Shown here: piece after piece, positions 1-13,053 of the stretch
Layout of the letters: every line of letters starts with the position of its first letter
Position numbering within the stretch: the stretch's first letter is position 1
NCBI RefSeq assembly: GCF_014805625.2
Contig: NW_023998452.1
Span: 974,308 to 1,038,307 of the forward strand
Reading direction: 5' to 3'
Source: Glossina fuscipes
Taxonomy: Eukaryota > Arthropoda > Insecta > Diptera > Glossinidae
Length of the DNA stretch: 64,000 nt
Translations under genes and position numbers: made by a program
Notes under the pieces: generated by a model
What the model was told of the DNA's origin: nothing
The model's input: only the letters and a program-made list of their open reading frames with translations
The model's database searches: none

Positions 1-2274
1 ATGATTCGATTAAACAGTAATGTATTACATTGAGGATATCGAGCTGTTTTAGAAAGAAATATAGACGAGAGCAACACCGGGCAGAGTGAAATCGAACGAG
101 TATTTTTTCTCTGAGATTTTTATTAGTAAAAAGTGCTTAGCTGAGTATTTCTCTCATCATTCGATTTACTTTTCAGAAGAAACGCAGGCCTTTTGAAGAA
201 ACTTATTTGCAAGCCAGTCACTTTAACTTGTACATAATTCTCGAGATGTTGCGCGTGAGAATAAGTGTTTGTCGTGCGGGTCCAAGCCTAGTAATTACAA
301 GGCACACAGCACCAAAATCAAGCGAAGCACTCTTAACCCTAATCCGTACACGTGTTGTTACAACTAATTCTACGACAATGTGCCTCGCAGGCTCACAGAC
401 AGAAAGATACTCCGTATCTTGCACAGGAAGGAGCCAATCGACCCAAAAGTTAGAATAGAGAGGCGTCGACGAACTGGGCATAACAGAACCTCAGTAAAGA
501 ACTGAATAATTTCTGCACGGGTTATGAACTAAATCAAAGTTTACGAGGAACTTGAGTCGACTAATAAAAGTGTTGGACAATTAACTTTGGTTCAAATCTA
601 GATTATAGTAGTTTTTCACCAAACGCCACGTGCAAATTGATCACTCGTAGTCAAGTGATACTGTATGAATCAGACCTTAACCCTCACCCGTCAAACACAG
701 CGCACTGTTTGTGTCCCAAACCGACTTGGTTTTACTGCTAGCAATGAACTTAGACTAAAGATTTCCAGGATTGATTGATCCCTAGGTCGTACGCGATACT
801 TTGTGGTAATATTAAAACGCTAGAAAAAACCAATATCTCCTGGATGTTTAGGTTGTTTAAAGACCCTTTTTTTTCCGCATCGATTACCTTAAGGAAATAC
901 AACTATACCGTTGACCATGATATGGACTATTGCTGCTCTTAACTGCGCCCAATGGAAAAATTTTCAATTTTCATAATACGGAGATTAAAAAAAATCGCAA
1001 TTTGCGATAGCGATGATATCAACAATCATGGAAGTTTAAGCGACCTTCCGGGCATTGGGTAAAACGTTCGAATATACGAAAAGTTGTTATTCATTTCCGT
1101 CGCTCGTCCTAAAAAAAACGAATTGTCTACAATGACTTTGAAAGAAAAAAAATCCAATTTAGCGACACCTACGTTTGTTTTTTACTTATTTCTATACCTT
1201 TATGACTGGTTAGTTTAAGGTGCGACAGGTTAAACCAATACTTAATGAATTCATGTTTAAAGATGAAGATGAATTTTACAGTGATATCAAAAACTTGTTT
1301 TCATGTTTTTTGCTTTTGCTTTTTAATTATAAACTTGGCAAAGATTAGTCAATGCTGTCCGTAAGAGGGCTACTTGCTAATTGTTGCCTTAACAACTAGT
1401 TTGTTTATTCGAACGCTCTCGGCTAATTCTGGCTAATAAAACGATCACTTAATACGCAATGTTTTATGAAAAAATTTTATTTGAAAAAGTAAAAACAAAA
1501 CAAAAGGCAGGTGAGGGCTTCTATGTTGCATAGTCATATCCTCATCACATTTTCTATTCACGCGAAATAAAAGATTGAAACTTAAACAGATCAACTCGTT
1601 AAGTGATTTTAAGCTGACTTACTGCACTTTTGTAAACTTTTCTCTTTTATTCGGTACACATCAAGCGTAATCAAGTCTGACAAACATTTATTATGCTTAG
1701 AGTATAGGCAGTCAATGCTTACTCGGTAAGATGGCGCACACTCCCTCTCTCTTTCTTTTGCCTTCATTCATTCTAATCGTCATACTGTGTTACGTATATA
1801 GGGAACTTCGTCGGATAAATGATCGATCATATTAAGAGAGAAAAGTAAATATCATCAACAGCGAACCTCGTTTTATGCGGTTCGATTTTTTAGGAAAATG
1901 TGTGAGATGAAGTTCATTAGTTTCCATGTCGAGCTAGTTGTAATGGTCCGGAAGATAGGTCAGTGTGCTTGATGTTGCCGCGATCGTACGTGAATTCGAA
2001 TAAAAAGTTGATTTCGGTTGCGTTATTAAAACCTCTTCTGTTTCTCTTTTAAAGGACAGAGAGTTTTCTCTCTTTGTTTGTTTATACACGGACTGGTTTT
2101 TTCTTTGCATTTTGTACTTTCTAAACGTAACTTCTAATGTTTGCCTTAAGATTTACTTTTAAAAGTCTAGTTAAATTGCATATGTCAGTAAATAATCTAA
2201 AATAGAAGTTGAGCGAATATCAAGAAAATAATTTGCAAGAAATTTAACTTCTTGTACAAATATATTGCACCCGA

Positions 2275-2830
2275 CCCCGGCCCATTCGTTTATGTGTTCG
2301 TCCTGCTAGTCCGTCAGTAGTTAGTCCCTATGTCCATATACCTTCGCCTCTGTCCGTTATTCAGTCTTCCCGTTAGCCCATCTTCTCTTATCTCCGTCCT
2401 CCAAACTCACTTCTGCCAATCCCTCTGCGTGATAATATTTCTATGTTTGTCTATCAATTAAAATGTTCATTTATCCTTTCCTCTAAGCGTTATTCCAGTT
2501 AATTTGTATGTCTGACTGTCAATCTTTACGTCTTTCAACCTATTCTATTGCCTGCCTATCTATCTAAGAGTCCGCATGTCCACTGGTTGATCTGTTCCTG
2601 CCTATTCTCTTATTTTTGGATCTGTTTGCCGACCCAACCTTCTTCCCGTACATTATCGAACCATCTGCTTACTTGATTCCATTGCCTTTTTCGCAAACTT
2701 CCTTCCAGCTTTTCTCAACCGTCTTCAACTGTCTTCCTACCTTTTCAGGAATCTTTCTTTCCGTCCACATGGTTCTCTGCACACCCGCTTTTCTGTTTAC
2801 CAATCTCTCTGTGAATCTTGAAGACTTTTT
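2275..2830 (+). repeat. Degenerate TCTGTCCG/TCTATC-type pyrimidine-rich array
   Basis: Over about 550 bases the + strand is dominated by short words such as GTCCGT, CTGTC, CTATC and CTTCC at irregular 4-12 base spacing. It looks like an old expanded tetranucleotide array that has diverged. Related arrays lie at about 6690-7330 (reverse complement) and 34630-34900. The open frame at 2616-2882 lies inside this low-complexity tract and is not considered a gene. Confidence 0.5.
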
Positions 2831-4119
2831 TTTTTGTTGGATACTCAAAAACCTATTGACAGGGAACAGACGAAAGCACTAGTTTCGATGTCATTATATG
2901 AAAAAAATTTTTCACTAAATGAGGATGGAATGTTTGGATGAAGATGGGACAAATTTTTTTGAATGCTTTCGATTTAAAAGGAAAACTTTCAAAAGCGACC
3001 GAGTTTTTCTTATTCATTACTATGCCATGTTAGGATCTATTTTTTGATCTCCTCCCGCAAAGCTCAAAGATTTTTCGTACAGTCAAAATATATAATTTTT
3101 CATTAAATTCTTAATTTTAAATTGTAGTAATGAAGTAGTCCAAGGTAATAAATGATTACCTTTGCTCGACAACACAATTGTCTTTTTTCCTACTCTCCTT
3201 TCTTTCTGCACAATTCAACGTTTTCTTCTTTTTATATCATAAGACTATTATAATCTAAAATTTACAATCTAAATAAATGTTAATAAAAATTGATATTTTT
3301 TATAAAAATTTATTATACGCAATATTATTACTTATTTACTCCACTTATACAAGAAACTCAACTAAAACAAAATGGCAGTCGAGTTCGATTGACTCTTGAA
3401 GTAAATCTTAAATTAATTAATATTAAAACTTAGTAAAAGTACAATAAAACAAATAAGAAGGAAAAAAAAAAAAGAAAAAAAGCATGTACACAATTAGCAT
3501 AGAGCCACACCCCCCAACCGGTACAGGACCAAATTGCAAGTGAACCCCCAAGCCAACGCAAACTTGCATAAGCTTGGCAACCGATAATATCCTGGACAAT
3601 GTAAGAAATGCAAGAAGTCTTCTACATTTTTTTATTTTTTACTAAAAAAGCTGTCACATAGACAGAGAGATAGATGTAGAGAGAATTGTTCTTAGACTCT
3701 ATATAAGTCCTGATAGAGTAAGGACTACGTACGCTTTAGTTTAAAGAATTGTCGTGAGTATCCAAAATGGGTTGACAATTGCCTGAGCTTTTATTATTAC
3801 TGAAATAAAAACGTAAATTAAAGACTACAAGCTCATTAGCCAGCAATGTTTGTTCTGCTTTGGTCGTTCCTATGCAACCTACTGTCTGTACGAACATACA
3901 TTACGTCATTACGACATTAACGCAGAAACTTCTTTTGAAAACTTATGAAATTTAGTTTTCACTCAAGTCGAGTAATCATTTAAATGAATCTCTTATGAAT
4001 TATTATTATTTGTATTTTTTACTTTTTATTCCCTACATCGCTCATGGTTCAACACATAGAAGGAGTTGGAATAGTACTTTGGATAGTACCACCTTTTACC
4101 ATTACCGATCGATTCACAA

Positions 4120-4330
4120 TTACTTTCTGAATCGGTTTAAGTTTGGCGGTCCGTCTTGTTTTCGTGTGTCAACCAAGTTAGAGGCCGCAATTTTTGAGAT
4201 ATTTTCATGAAATTTTATACACTGACACACTTCAGCCCAAGGATGAACACTGTCGGTAATGTTTCGGATTGGACTCCTTTTTCGACAGCCTGCCATATAG
4301 TGTCTTATTTTGAATAGTCATTATATGAGT
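4120..4330 (+). repeat. Dispersed repeat, 'head' module copy
   Basis: This segment carries the pattern GGTCCGTC, then a TCGTGTGTC-like word, then GGCCGCAATTTTTGAGATATTTTCATGAAAT. Similar ordered words occur near 17138, 21115, 30920 and 59575. The copies are diverged, so this is read as an old interspersed repeat. The family name is unknown to me. Confidence 0.45.
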
Positions 4331-4446
4331 CGTATGAACTGTAGGCTGATTTAGGAATTTTGACAGCAAGCTACTGTACACTAAAATGCTTTTACTTGTT
4401 TTTGCTTATTAACATGTTTAATCATTTGTTTAATTTGCTTCCAGAT

Positions 4447-7400
4447 ATGGGCGACATAGTCGGTGTAAACGATTTGAAAGAAAATAAACAGCTCTGGAAA
4501 GAGTTATTGGCTGAGTTTGTCGGCACATTTGTCCTACTTTTTCTGGGCTTATTTAGTTGCATTGGCGGGTCGGTGGAACAAATATCATTCGCCTTCGGTC
4601 TAGCCGTGGCTTCAATGGCTCAAGTAAGTAACAAATCACACATGTAATCGATTTTCAATACTTGAAACTTAGTTCATTGATATTGTACCTTGAAATTGAA
4701 GAAAATAAATCAAATACAAGGCTTGGTTGGTGGTATTCGTACAATTTTAAAAGACCTAAACTTAAATGTCAAATAATTAAGTGGGTGTGTGTGTAAATAA
4801 CGAATATATGTCTAATAGTTTCAATTCTTTTTCTTTTATTTTTTTTTTTGTTTTTCTTTAACTGATAAAAATCAGTTGTTGTATGTGATTTGCGACTGTT
4901 GCGGTTGTTATTGCTGTTGTTGTTTTTGTTGTTGTTGTTGGCAAAAGGCAACAAAGCACACGTCATCACATATTGTTAATTACATTTTAAATGAATTTAA
5001 CTGAATTCATAACTAAGGTTTCAACATATGAAAAAGAAACTTAAAAGTTCGAATCCAACTATGATTTAAGGCGAATCTCAGATACTTAACTCCTTAGCTA
5101 AGGTATGGTAAGATATTCCAATGGAATATTATTAAGCCTGATAAAGGCGATAAAATTAGTGAACTCAAGATGTTGCCAAGAAATTGGGATATAAGTAAAT
5201 AGGGGAACCGAAGATTCTTTATCTTTTGAAATGTGAAAACTGCTTCGTATTTTCTTGCTTATGATCGTGTCAGCCAAGTTTTCGAATTTCGATGGTTGCT
5301 CCGAATAAATTTTAATCGATTTCGAAGTAGATTTGAAGGAAGTGAAGTTAAGTTTGTTTCCTTTTCTCTTTTGAAATGTTTTATTAGTAGAGATTCGTCC
5401 TCTTCCTTTGTTATAGTTATTGTGAAAGTATTGGTGAGCATGTCCAAGCTGTTGAAAAGAGCGATATCAAGTCAATTTAGATTGACAATTTCAGTTTAGA
5501 TTGACAATGTTCGCAGTGAACACGGATGGAAAATGTAACCGGATGAACGGACGGATGCATTTAATTTGATCTTTGAATCTTTTCCTAAATGCATCTTTCG
5601 GATAAATTTTTCTTGTGATTCGAAGTGATCTGAGAAAATTGATGTTTTCCTACCCTCCTCCGTTGTTGTTTAATTATGGAAAAAAATTCAATCTACATAA
5701 GTGAACCGGTTCGGTATAACATGAATCGGTTGAAGTTACTAATTTTTTTTTGTTTTTTTTTTTCTTTTGCGTATTGAAAATGGAAAGAGAAGGCAAAACT
5801 ACACCACAAATTATAAACGAGACGCAATTTACAATTTACTGCAATTAGTGCGTATGCTGTTGGTTTCATTTTGTCAGACGGGTTTTTTTTTTCTTCGTAT
5901 TCCACAGTTCGCGTCTAACATTTGTATATTTTATGAAATCACATATGTGTGTAATTTTTAAAAGTCATTAATTTTACTTTATATATATATTATATATGTT
6001 TTCCGCTGATTTTATTCACCAAACGTGTGCATAATTACACGCACTTGTTCGCTAAGAAAATGTTTTAAAAGTTAACTATCATATGAGAAAAACAACAACA
6101 ACAACAAAAACAACAGCTAAGATTTAATTATTTCAATACTGATTTAATTAAAACTGTTAAGAATCATTTAGCCTTCAATCGAATTGAAGAATTTAGGTTA
6201 AGCTTTAGGCCTTTAGGGCTTCGTTTTGGGTAAGAAAATAGAAAAACAAAGCAAAACAATAAAAACAGCAGCAAAGGTAGTTAGTTTACCTGCAAAGTGA
6301 TTTTTAATTGTCCAGTTTTTTTACGCAATCGTAGCATTTACTTAATCATATATATTAAGAAGTTTTGATTTAGGCAATTTAGAAGATAGTGCTGATAGAA
6401 TTGAACTTAATTGCAGCTTACATTATCCATTGTTGCTAATAAATTATTTACTTTACTGCATAATTAAAGTTAAAGCTTTATCCAAAGTAGTTCAGCACGT
6501 AATAAAGAACATTAAACAAGCCAAACCCACCTGAAATTTTTTTGATTAAAATTTAAAAAAATGATAGGGTGGTTCGCTTTTAATCGCCACTTTATATTTT
6601 AGCATAACCTATAATTAAGATTTGTGATGAAATAATGAATGGCTTGGTACAGAAGATTTTAATCCTTGCAAGGCCGAAGGATCTTAGTTCTTAGTTTTTA
6701 GATAGATGGACGGACAAATATAGACAAAGATGGATTCAAGAGCAGATGTAATGGAGAGACACATGGTCCGATGTACAAACATGGCGGGAAAAGATATCCC
6801 ACGGACAAATTATCAAGTTGACAGAGACACAGACGTATAAGTCAATGAACGTAAACCAAGTAAATACAGGGACCGCAGAAACCGAATGAATATGGGATAA
6901 TCCACCGAACTGATGGTTGAACAAATATGTGATCAGCTTAACAAACGGGGAAGAAACAATGTGACGCAGGAACGTGAAAAAGGTAGACGGACAAATGAAT
7001 AGAATATCGTATCGAAAAATACGCAAAAGCACAATTGACTGGACTTACGGACATATGGATGCATAAAAATGAAAGAATCAATGCTACTATCGAATGGACT
7101 GGTGAGTGAACTAATAATTGACTGGCTTGGCAAACAGATAGATGATAAAATTATCGGGCTGAGAAACAGGTATATAGAACAGGATATACACATGGATGGT
7201 TAAGAGGGGTATTTGTTCAGACTAGTAATTAAACGGTTAAATAATTAATCTGATGAATACATGATAAAAAGGATGCTTGGTTGGTTGCACAGTGGGACAG
7301 TGAACGCGTGTTTATGTAAATAGATACAGCGAGCGAACAGAGAAATAAAACAAATTTATTAATTAATAATTAATCACTAAAAATTATAATTGAATGGCTT

Positions 7401-9717
7401 ATTAATTAAGATTAAAGTAAATTTGTCATATCATCATAACAAAAGTTTGAAGTAGAATGGAACGACTGAATAATTAGTGTATGTGAAAATCAAAGAACAG
7501 TCAGATGCACAGAAAAACACACATATGTATGCGACTGATATTCATTTAAGTTGTTGACTAAAGGTGTTGATTGCATCTTCAATTCTAATCATCGCCTTGT
7601 AGCAATGAAGTAAAGCTTGTGTCTTCAAATTCAACTCAGCCAACTAAACTTAGCATTAATCAATATGTAGAGTAAATATATCATTTTCCCTTATGGAGAT
7701 CATACTTCTCATGAATGCACAACACGGCAGCCGTCACTTTACAAAATCAAACTTGCATATGCGAATAAAAAGCATAAATGAAGAGCTTCTAAGTAACATA
7801 AGGGCCAACTCAAGAAATAGAGAACGCTTCATATATTTGAAAAGATAAAAAATAGGTATATAGATCGACGTACGGACGTCTAAGTACATAACGGTGTGAA
7901 GATAAATTCGAATTTCGCTAGCAACGACACTAAGCGACGCTCTTAGCAGAGCTTTGTAAACGCCCCTGAGCGTGGACGAGAGCAATATTTTCCAAACAGG
8001 CATCAGAGTAGATAGCCGGGACCTCCTAAAATTCTATCCATTGACCGAAAATGCATTTTGGTCTAACCAAAAATTAGTAGAAAGCCCTTTCAGTTAACTC
8101 AGCCATGCGAACAAATACCTTTTTCTTAGCTGAAGAGCAGCTGAACTAGTGTCTGTGTCAAGTTTCGCGTCAATACTATCAATAGTCACTTTAGTGTCAT
8201 GTAATAGAAAGCGTGTTTTTCAGTCGGCTCTATGTCTTCAAGGGACTTTTTCTTGACGAAAAACTCTCCTACGCAGTCTGATAAGTTGCAGTATCCGGAC
8301 GCAAAAGCTCAGAGTTGTCTGCCAATAATTCTGACGAATAGCTTCATAGCAACAAAGCATAACGCTTATGCAATTTTCTCTGCCAACAGTTTGCCCCGCT
8401 GAAGGGGATTCATAATGTTCCGCCATCTCGCATCAAAGACAACTTAATCTTACTACCTTTTGATCACAATAATATATTTCCCGCCACAGTCAAAGCGATA
8501 TGTATCCAGAAGAGCGGAATGTGTATAATATTTTATTGAAAGTGTTGCGTGCATCTCCATGTTAAGTACTATAGGGTTAAATAAATTACAACAATACTAA
8601 AAACATTTTTCTTCTTTTTTTTTTTTTTTTTTCTTTCAATTTTTCTCTTTCTTATTCAGTTTGCTTTACTTTCACATTTAAGCATCATTTTTTTGTATTG
8701 AAACTAATAGAAGTGCGTACATTTTATATGTATTCGTTCGTTGAAGCATACATGTTCAAGTGATTTCATATCAAAGCTGGCATCAATTTATTTGTGCAAG
8801 CTCATCATATAGCTTCTAGTAGAAGCTCATATAATATGCACCAAACAACATTGAAATTTTTTTTTTTTTTAAAATCATTAGATCGAACAATTTAAATGTT
8901 TACTGCATACTTGCTGCGAAAATTATTATCTATTTTATTGCATCGAGCATAGCATTATGCTCTGGCTTTGGAGTACATCAACGCAAACTAATGTCATTTA
9001 TATAATTTATACCATAAAAATTATAACTAAAAATATGTTTATTGAGTACATTAAATAAATAACTTTAACTATATTTGTAAACGCTTTAAACGAAAGAACT
9101 ACTTATGGACAGAAATAAAAAAAAAAACAAAAACAAAAAAAAAACATAAATAAATAAAAAAAACGTTCACCAACTGAAATCAAACACACAAGTTCAATCA
9201 AATCGAAGCAGAAATTGTTTATTAAATCGAAATAATCAACATTCACATAACTAACGATATATATGAGAACATATGTGTAGATATGTGCACAAGTGTGTTC
9301 CCGTGTGTGTGTGTGTGTGTGTGTATGTGTGTATGTGTGTATATACTTTTTGGTTTATTTGTTTGCAGTAATTTTTTTCATTAATTGCAAACGTATTAAT
9401 GATAGCTAAACGTAGGCTTATCTATCTATATGGTGTGGTATAGTATTCGATGACTATAAAATGTCAATGCATTATATGAGAGCATATATGTATTAGAGTT
9501 AGAGTTAACGTTCAATGAACTTGTCTTAAACGTCGAGATGACTAGATAAACTAGTTTGAAAAAGTATAAACTAAACTAAACGACACACACACTACAAAAC
9601 ATTTAAAACTGAAATTATATGATACAAGTAAGTAAAGTAATGTGAAGGAATGAATATCAACTAACCGACCGACCAACCAACCAACCAACCAACCAACCAT
9701 CGTTAACTTGTAACAAC

Positions 9718-9765
<48 letters not shown>

Positions 9766-12700
9766 GGGGGGGAGTTATGAGAGGCGGTTTTTAATAGAAT
9801 TCGTATGAAAAGAAAACAACACTCAGATATTTTACGCACTTTTAAGTGTTGGAGAATTCAAACAACATATTTTCGTAGACATATGAACGCCACTAATCAT
9901 GCCAGCATGTTTGTGTACATTTTTTACGGTCAACGCGAACAGACTGAACACAGAAAACTCTTTTTCTTTTCCTTTTTATGTTTGTTTTTTCTGTACGTAA
10001 CTGCTGGAAAAAAAATTACTTTAATAAACAACTATTAATGAATGAATGTATAAGAGACTGTTTATAGGCAATGTATGCATGTATGTGTACTCGTATGTTG
10101 TCATGTTTGTTTATGCGTATTTATGCGTCGCCGCGCAGGCTCACATAGTTTATATTTATATAAAATTAATTTAAAAATTCACACGATTTTTGAAAGCGAA
10201 ACACATGGTTCACCACATGGCCCAGTTAGAACTAAAAAGGCCTAATGGCTAATTTATATTTATATCAACCACACTTGCCCTGCTTGCTTGCTTGCTTGCT
10301 TGCTTATTGGCTTGCGCTCGCTGCTTATCTATCTACACAGTACAATGGAATATAGAGAGGAGATTATTATTGTGTGCTTTAAACGCCGTTACAGCCGTTC
10401 GTTTATTCGGTAGATCTCTAATGTACGATTAGCACTGTTAACTGCCATTGCCATGGTTTTTGTGCTGGTTACTGCTGGTGGCGGTTGACCACTAATAATG
10501 AACTTGTGCCACTGCTTGTCTACAAACTTGCACACACACACACACACACACACAGATACAGGTACAGACACGCATTCAGTTACACATATCACACGTTCAA
10601 AAATATACATACGTACATACAGACATAGGTTTAATGTTGTTTACATTTTACTCATTCAGTTATTTTACTTAGCGCACCGCTTGTTCGAGATTTAAAAGTA
10701 TATTTATTCAATAAGAATGGTGTTATTTAAAATTAAAACATTTGTTTTATTATTGTTGTTGTCGCTGTTTTATTTTTACGGTTCGATTTCCATAATTAGC
10801 ATAAGAGCACGTTTTATAAATTTAGTCGTTAGAATTCTATTTTTTTTTTTTTTTTTAATTAAATCAACTCATGATTTTAATTGATGGCACTAGATAAGAT
10901 TTACTTAATTGACAAAAGTAGATATTTAATTTATTTATGGATCTATTAGCACCATTTTAATGCCTATTATTTAATGAAAGTGATTTTACTGCGAGATAAT
11001 GAGCTCTCTTAGGAAATCAAAGCCAATCGCACTTACGTCGGGCTTTCTTTCGTACTTAGGTAAACTATTAGCTTACATCCATCAGCTCCCATGAATTTCC
11101 CATGATTTCAGCCGTCCCTTAACACAAACTTGGTGCGTCAATCAATGAATCTCCCTTAAGTGATTAAGTCCAGCCATATCCTAATGTGCACTGACGATTT
11201 TACTCTATTTTCTTCCTTTAGCTTGGAATCGCACTCTTTTCTCTTTCAATTTGATTTGAACAATTTGTTTGCATGGTGTCCATTACATTTTATGAAAGTG
11301 AAAAATGTGACTTTCATTTTCAAGGAAGAAGATCTACAGTCATGGTTTTATTCGACCAAAGACTGCGTTTCAAACTTTAAAAAAAAGTACAGTTAGGTTA
11401 TCGCTAGGTTGTATTCAATTGCATATAGATTAATAAATAATGACATTCTATGCTCACTACACTATAAGCGCCGAATACTAGTCGAGATTCGTTAGAGTCT
11501 TGATTAGTTAGACAATCAAAAAACTAAAGGTATTATGGAAATCAAAAATCTCCGCATATCTCTCTCAATATGCTTTCGATCTAAACCATCGCTTATACCA
11601 CTCTCCTCGTATACATTGGTCACGATTTTCGCCAAGTTTTACAATGAAATGCAACGAAAATGCATAGTTTTGACCTCTACATTTATTATATAATTACAGT
11701 TCGTACTCATTCCTACAATGTCGGCACTAATACCGGTTTGCGCTTAATTTGCAAGGCCTTATGTTCTCAATACATTTCCAAGTGAGAAATATTTGTATAG
11801 CATTGTTTAAAGTTTTCTTTTTTACGCTTAAGCGCAAAATAATCTTTTGCGAGGGTTTCCTTAAAAATCTACTAATAGATCTTTGCCTTTGAAAGGTCTT
11901 CCTCGCCCTCCTTTAGGTATCTAATAAGATAAGACAGTGACAGAAAAGGCTCTTAAACTCGAATTCATGTGGATCTTGCTGAGCTATGCGGGACTCTATG
12001 TGTGGGCAGATATGTCCTAGCAGTATCTAGGCCAAAGATGCATTCAAAAAAAAATATTTTTATAATTATCTTTGACTTACCTATTACATGCTCATTTAAA
12101 GTAAGTTACACCATTCATCTCATATCTCATAGATCAGGGATGTTATGTTAAATTTTAATGAGCTATCCTTTAAGTATGTTATGTGTTAACGACAAAAGGC
12201 TCAGCAACGGGAACGGGATTCATCTGCAAATAGTGACACAACAGAAAAGGTAAACTATAATTAATACACAAAATGGTTTAGCTTAGTTCTTATTGTGTTT
12301 GTTTGTCAGTGTAAAACATCCCTTTGTGCGATTAAAAAAATACTTCTATAAAAGCAATCAAATACATTGACTCTTTTTCTTTTCCTTTTTTCTTCTTCTT
12401 GTTTAGGCCGTAGGACATATCAGTGGTTGCCATATTAATCCGGCAATTACTTTGGGATTTCTAATCGTTGGAGAAATAAGCATTTTAAAGGGTTTATTCT
12501 TTATAATAATGCAATGTCTCGGTGCGGTGGCCGGTGCCGGTGTAGTTTATGTAATAAATTAATTAAATTCGTATGTTTTTGAAATTTAGTTAATTAAAAC
12601 TATTTTATATCATTTATATAGTTATCATTATTAGATACTCTAATGGGCAATAATTTAGGTATAACATCACCGGCGGCAAATCTACATGTTGGTCAAGCCA

Positions 12701-13053
12701 TACTTATTGAAACCTTGATAACATTTGTATTGGTAATTGTCGTGAAAGCTGTTTCGGACTCAGACCGTATCGATATTAAAGGTTCTGCTCCGTTGGCTAT
12801 TGGACTTTCGATAACAGCTGGACATATTTGTGCTGTAAGTAAAAGCAAAAAAAAAAACGCGCTTTTATTCAATCGTTTTCCTGTTTAGGTTCCTCTAACC
12901 GGTGCCAGTATGAATCCCGCTCGCAGCTTCGGACCAGCCGTAGTACAAAACTCATGGGATAATCATTGGGTTTACTGGATTGGCCCTAATATAGGTGGTA
13001 TTTTGGCTGGACTTCTCTATCGTTTCTGCTTTAAACAAAGCAGTCCAGAATAA
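4447..13053 (+). CDS. Drip: Drip-type aquaporin (water channel), four coding exons
   Basis: Coding exons are 4447-4623, 12407-12550, 12622-12834 and 12889-13053. All junctions are GT..AG and phase 0, giving 232 residues. The product is a plasma-membrane water channel of the MIP family. Both pore motifs are present: NPAIT at residues 70-74 and NPARS at 187-191. The aromatic/arginine filter reads Phe50, His175, Ala184 and Arg190, the pattern of water-selective aquaporins rather than glyceroporins. The block [20 protein letters not shown] is nearly identical to my recollection of Drosophila Drip. The C-terminal tail after the sixth membrane segment is very short (ends SSPE). A CCAG acceptor three bases before the ATG implies a spliced 5' UTR. 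Intron 1 is 7.8 kb and the other introns are 54-71 bases. An AATAAA lies at 13373. Related flies carry duplicated Drip genes, so this may be one paralogue. Confidence 0.95.
6690..7330 (-). repeat. Degenerate GACGGACA/GACAGA purine-rich array
   Basis: About 640 bases are built from irregularly spaced GGAC, GACAGA, GACGGAC and ATGGATGG words. It is the reverse-complement counterpart of the pyrimidine-rich arrays at about 2275-2830 and 34630-34900. It lies inside Drip intron 1. The overlapping minus-strand frames at 6736-7193 are by-products of this composition. Confidence 0.45.
9303..9340. repeat. (GT)n microsatellite
   Basis: A near-perfect GT dinucleotide run with a few GTAT interruptions, inside Drip intron 1. 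Confidence 0.9.
9660..9770. repeat. Compound (CCAA)n - (GA)n microsatellite
   Basis: A CCAA tetranucleotide run (about 9668-9698) is followed within 25 bases by a GA dinucleotide run (about 9721-9770). It explains the minus-strand frame at 9657-9839. Confidence 0.9.
10281..10305. repeat. (TGCT)n microsatellite
   Basis: About six tandem copies of TGCT inside Drip intron 1. Confidence 0.85.
10531..10553. repeat. (CA)n microsatellite
   Basis: A clean CA dinucleotide run that accounts for the His/Thr and Val/Cys repeats in the overlapping frames on both strands. Confidence 0.9.

Larger units (their letters stand above)
1..4446. other. Upstream region of the aquaporin gene, no CDS recognised
   Basis: No open frame here has a recognisable protein, splice structure or convincing codon use. 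The sequence is AT-rich and includes a long pyrimidine-rich tract (about 2270-2830) and a decayed dispersed repeat (about 4120-4330). The bases just before the aquaporin ATG (polypyrimidine then CCAG at 4441-4444) look like a splice acceptor, so at least one untranslated 5' exon and the promoter probably lie in this stretch, but I could not place them. Confidence 0.5.
4624..12406 (+). other. Large first coding intron of Drip (7.8 kb)
   Basis: The donor is GTAAGTA at 4624 and the acceptor is a pyrimidine tract ending TTTAG at 12406. It is more than 100 times longer than the other two coding introns. It contains a degenerate purine-rich array (about 6690-7330), several microsatellites (9303-9340, 9660-9770, 10281-10305, 10531-10553) and many A/T homopolymers. 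I see no nested gene in it. Confidence 0.8.

Noticed and set aside
2616..2882. 88-residue Phe/Leu-rich frame
   Set aside because: It lies inside the degenerate pyrimidine-rich array; the composition produces Phe, Leu, Ser and Pro codons without a stop.
5030..5065. B-box-like word AGTTCGAATCCAACT
   Set aside because: No A-box or cloverleaf was found upstream, so no tRNA or SINE call is made.
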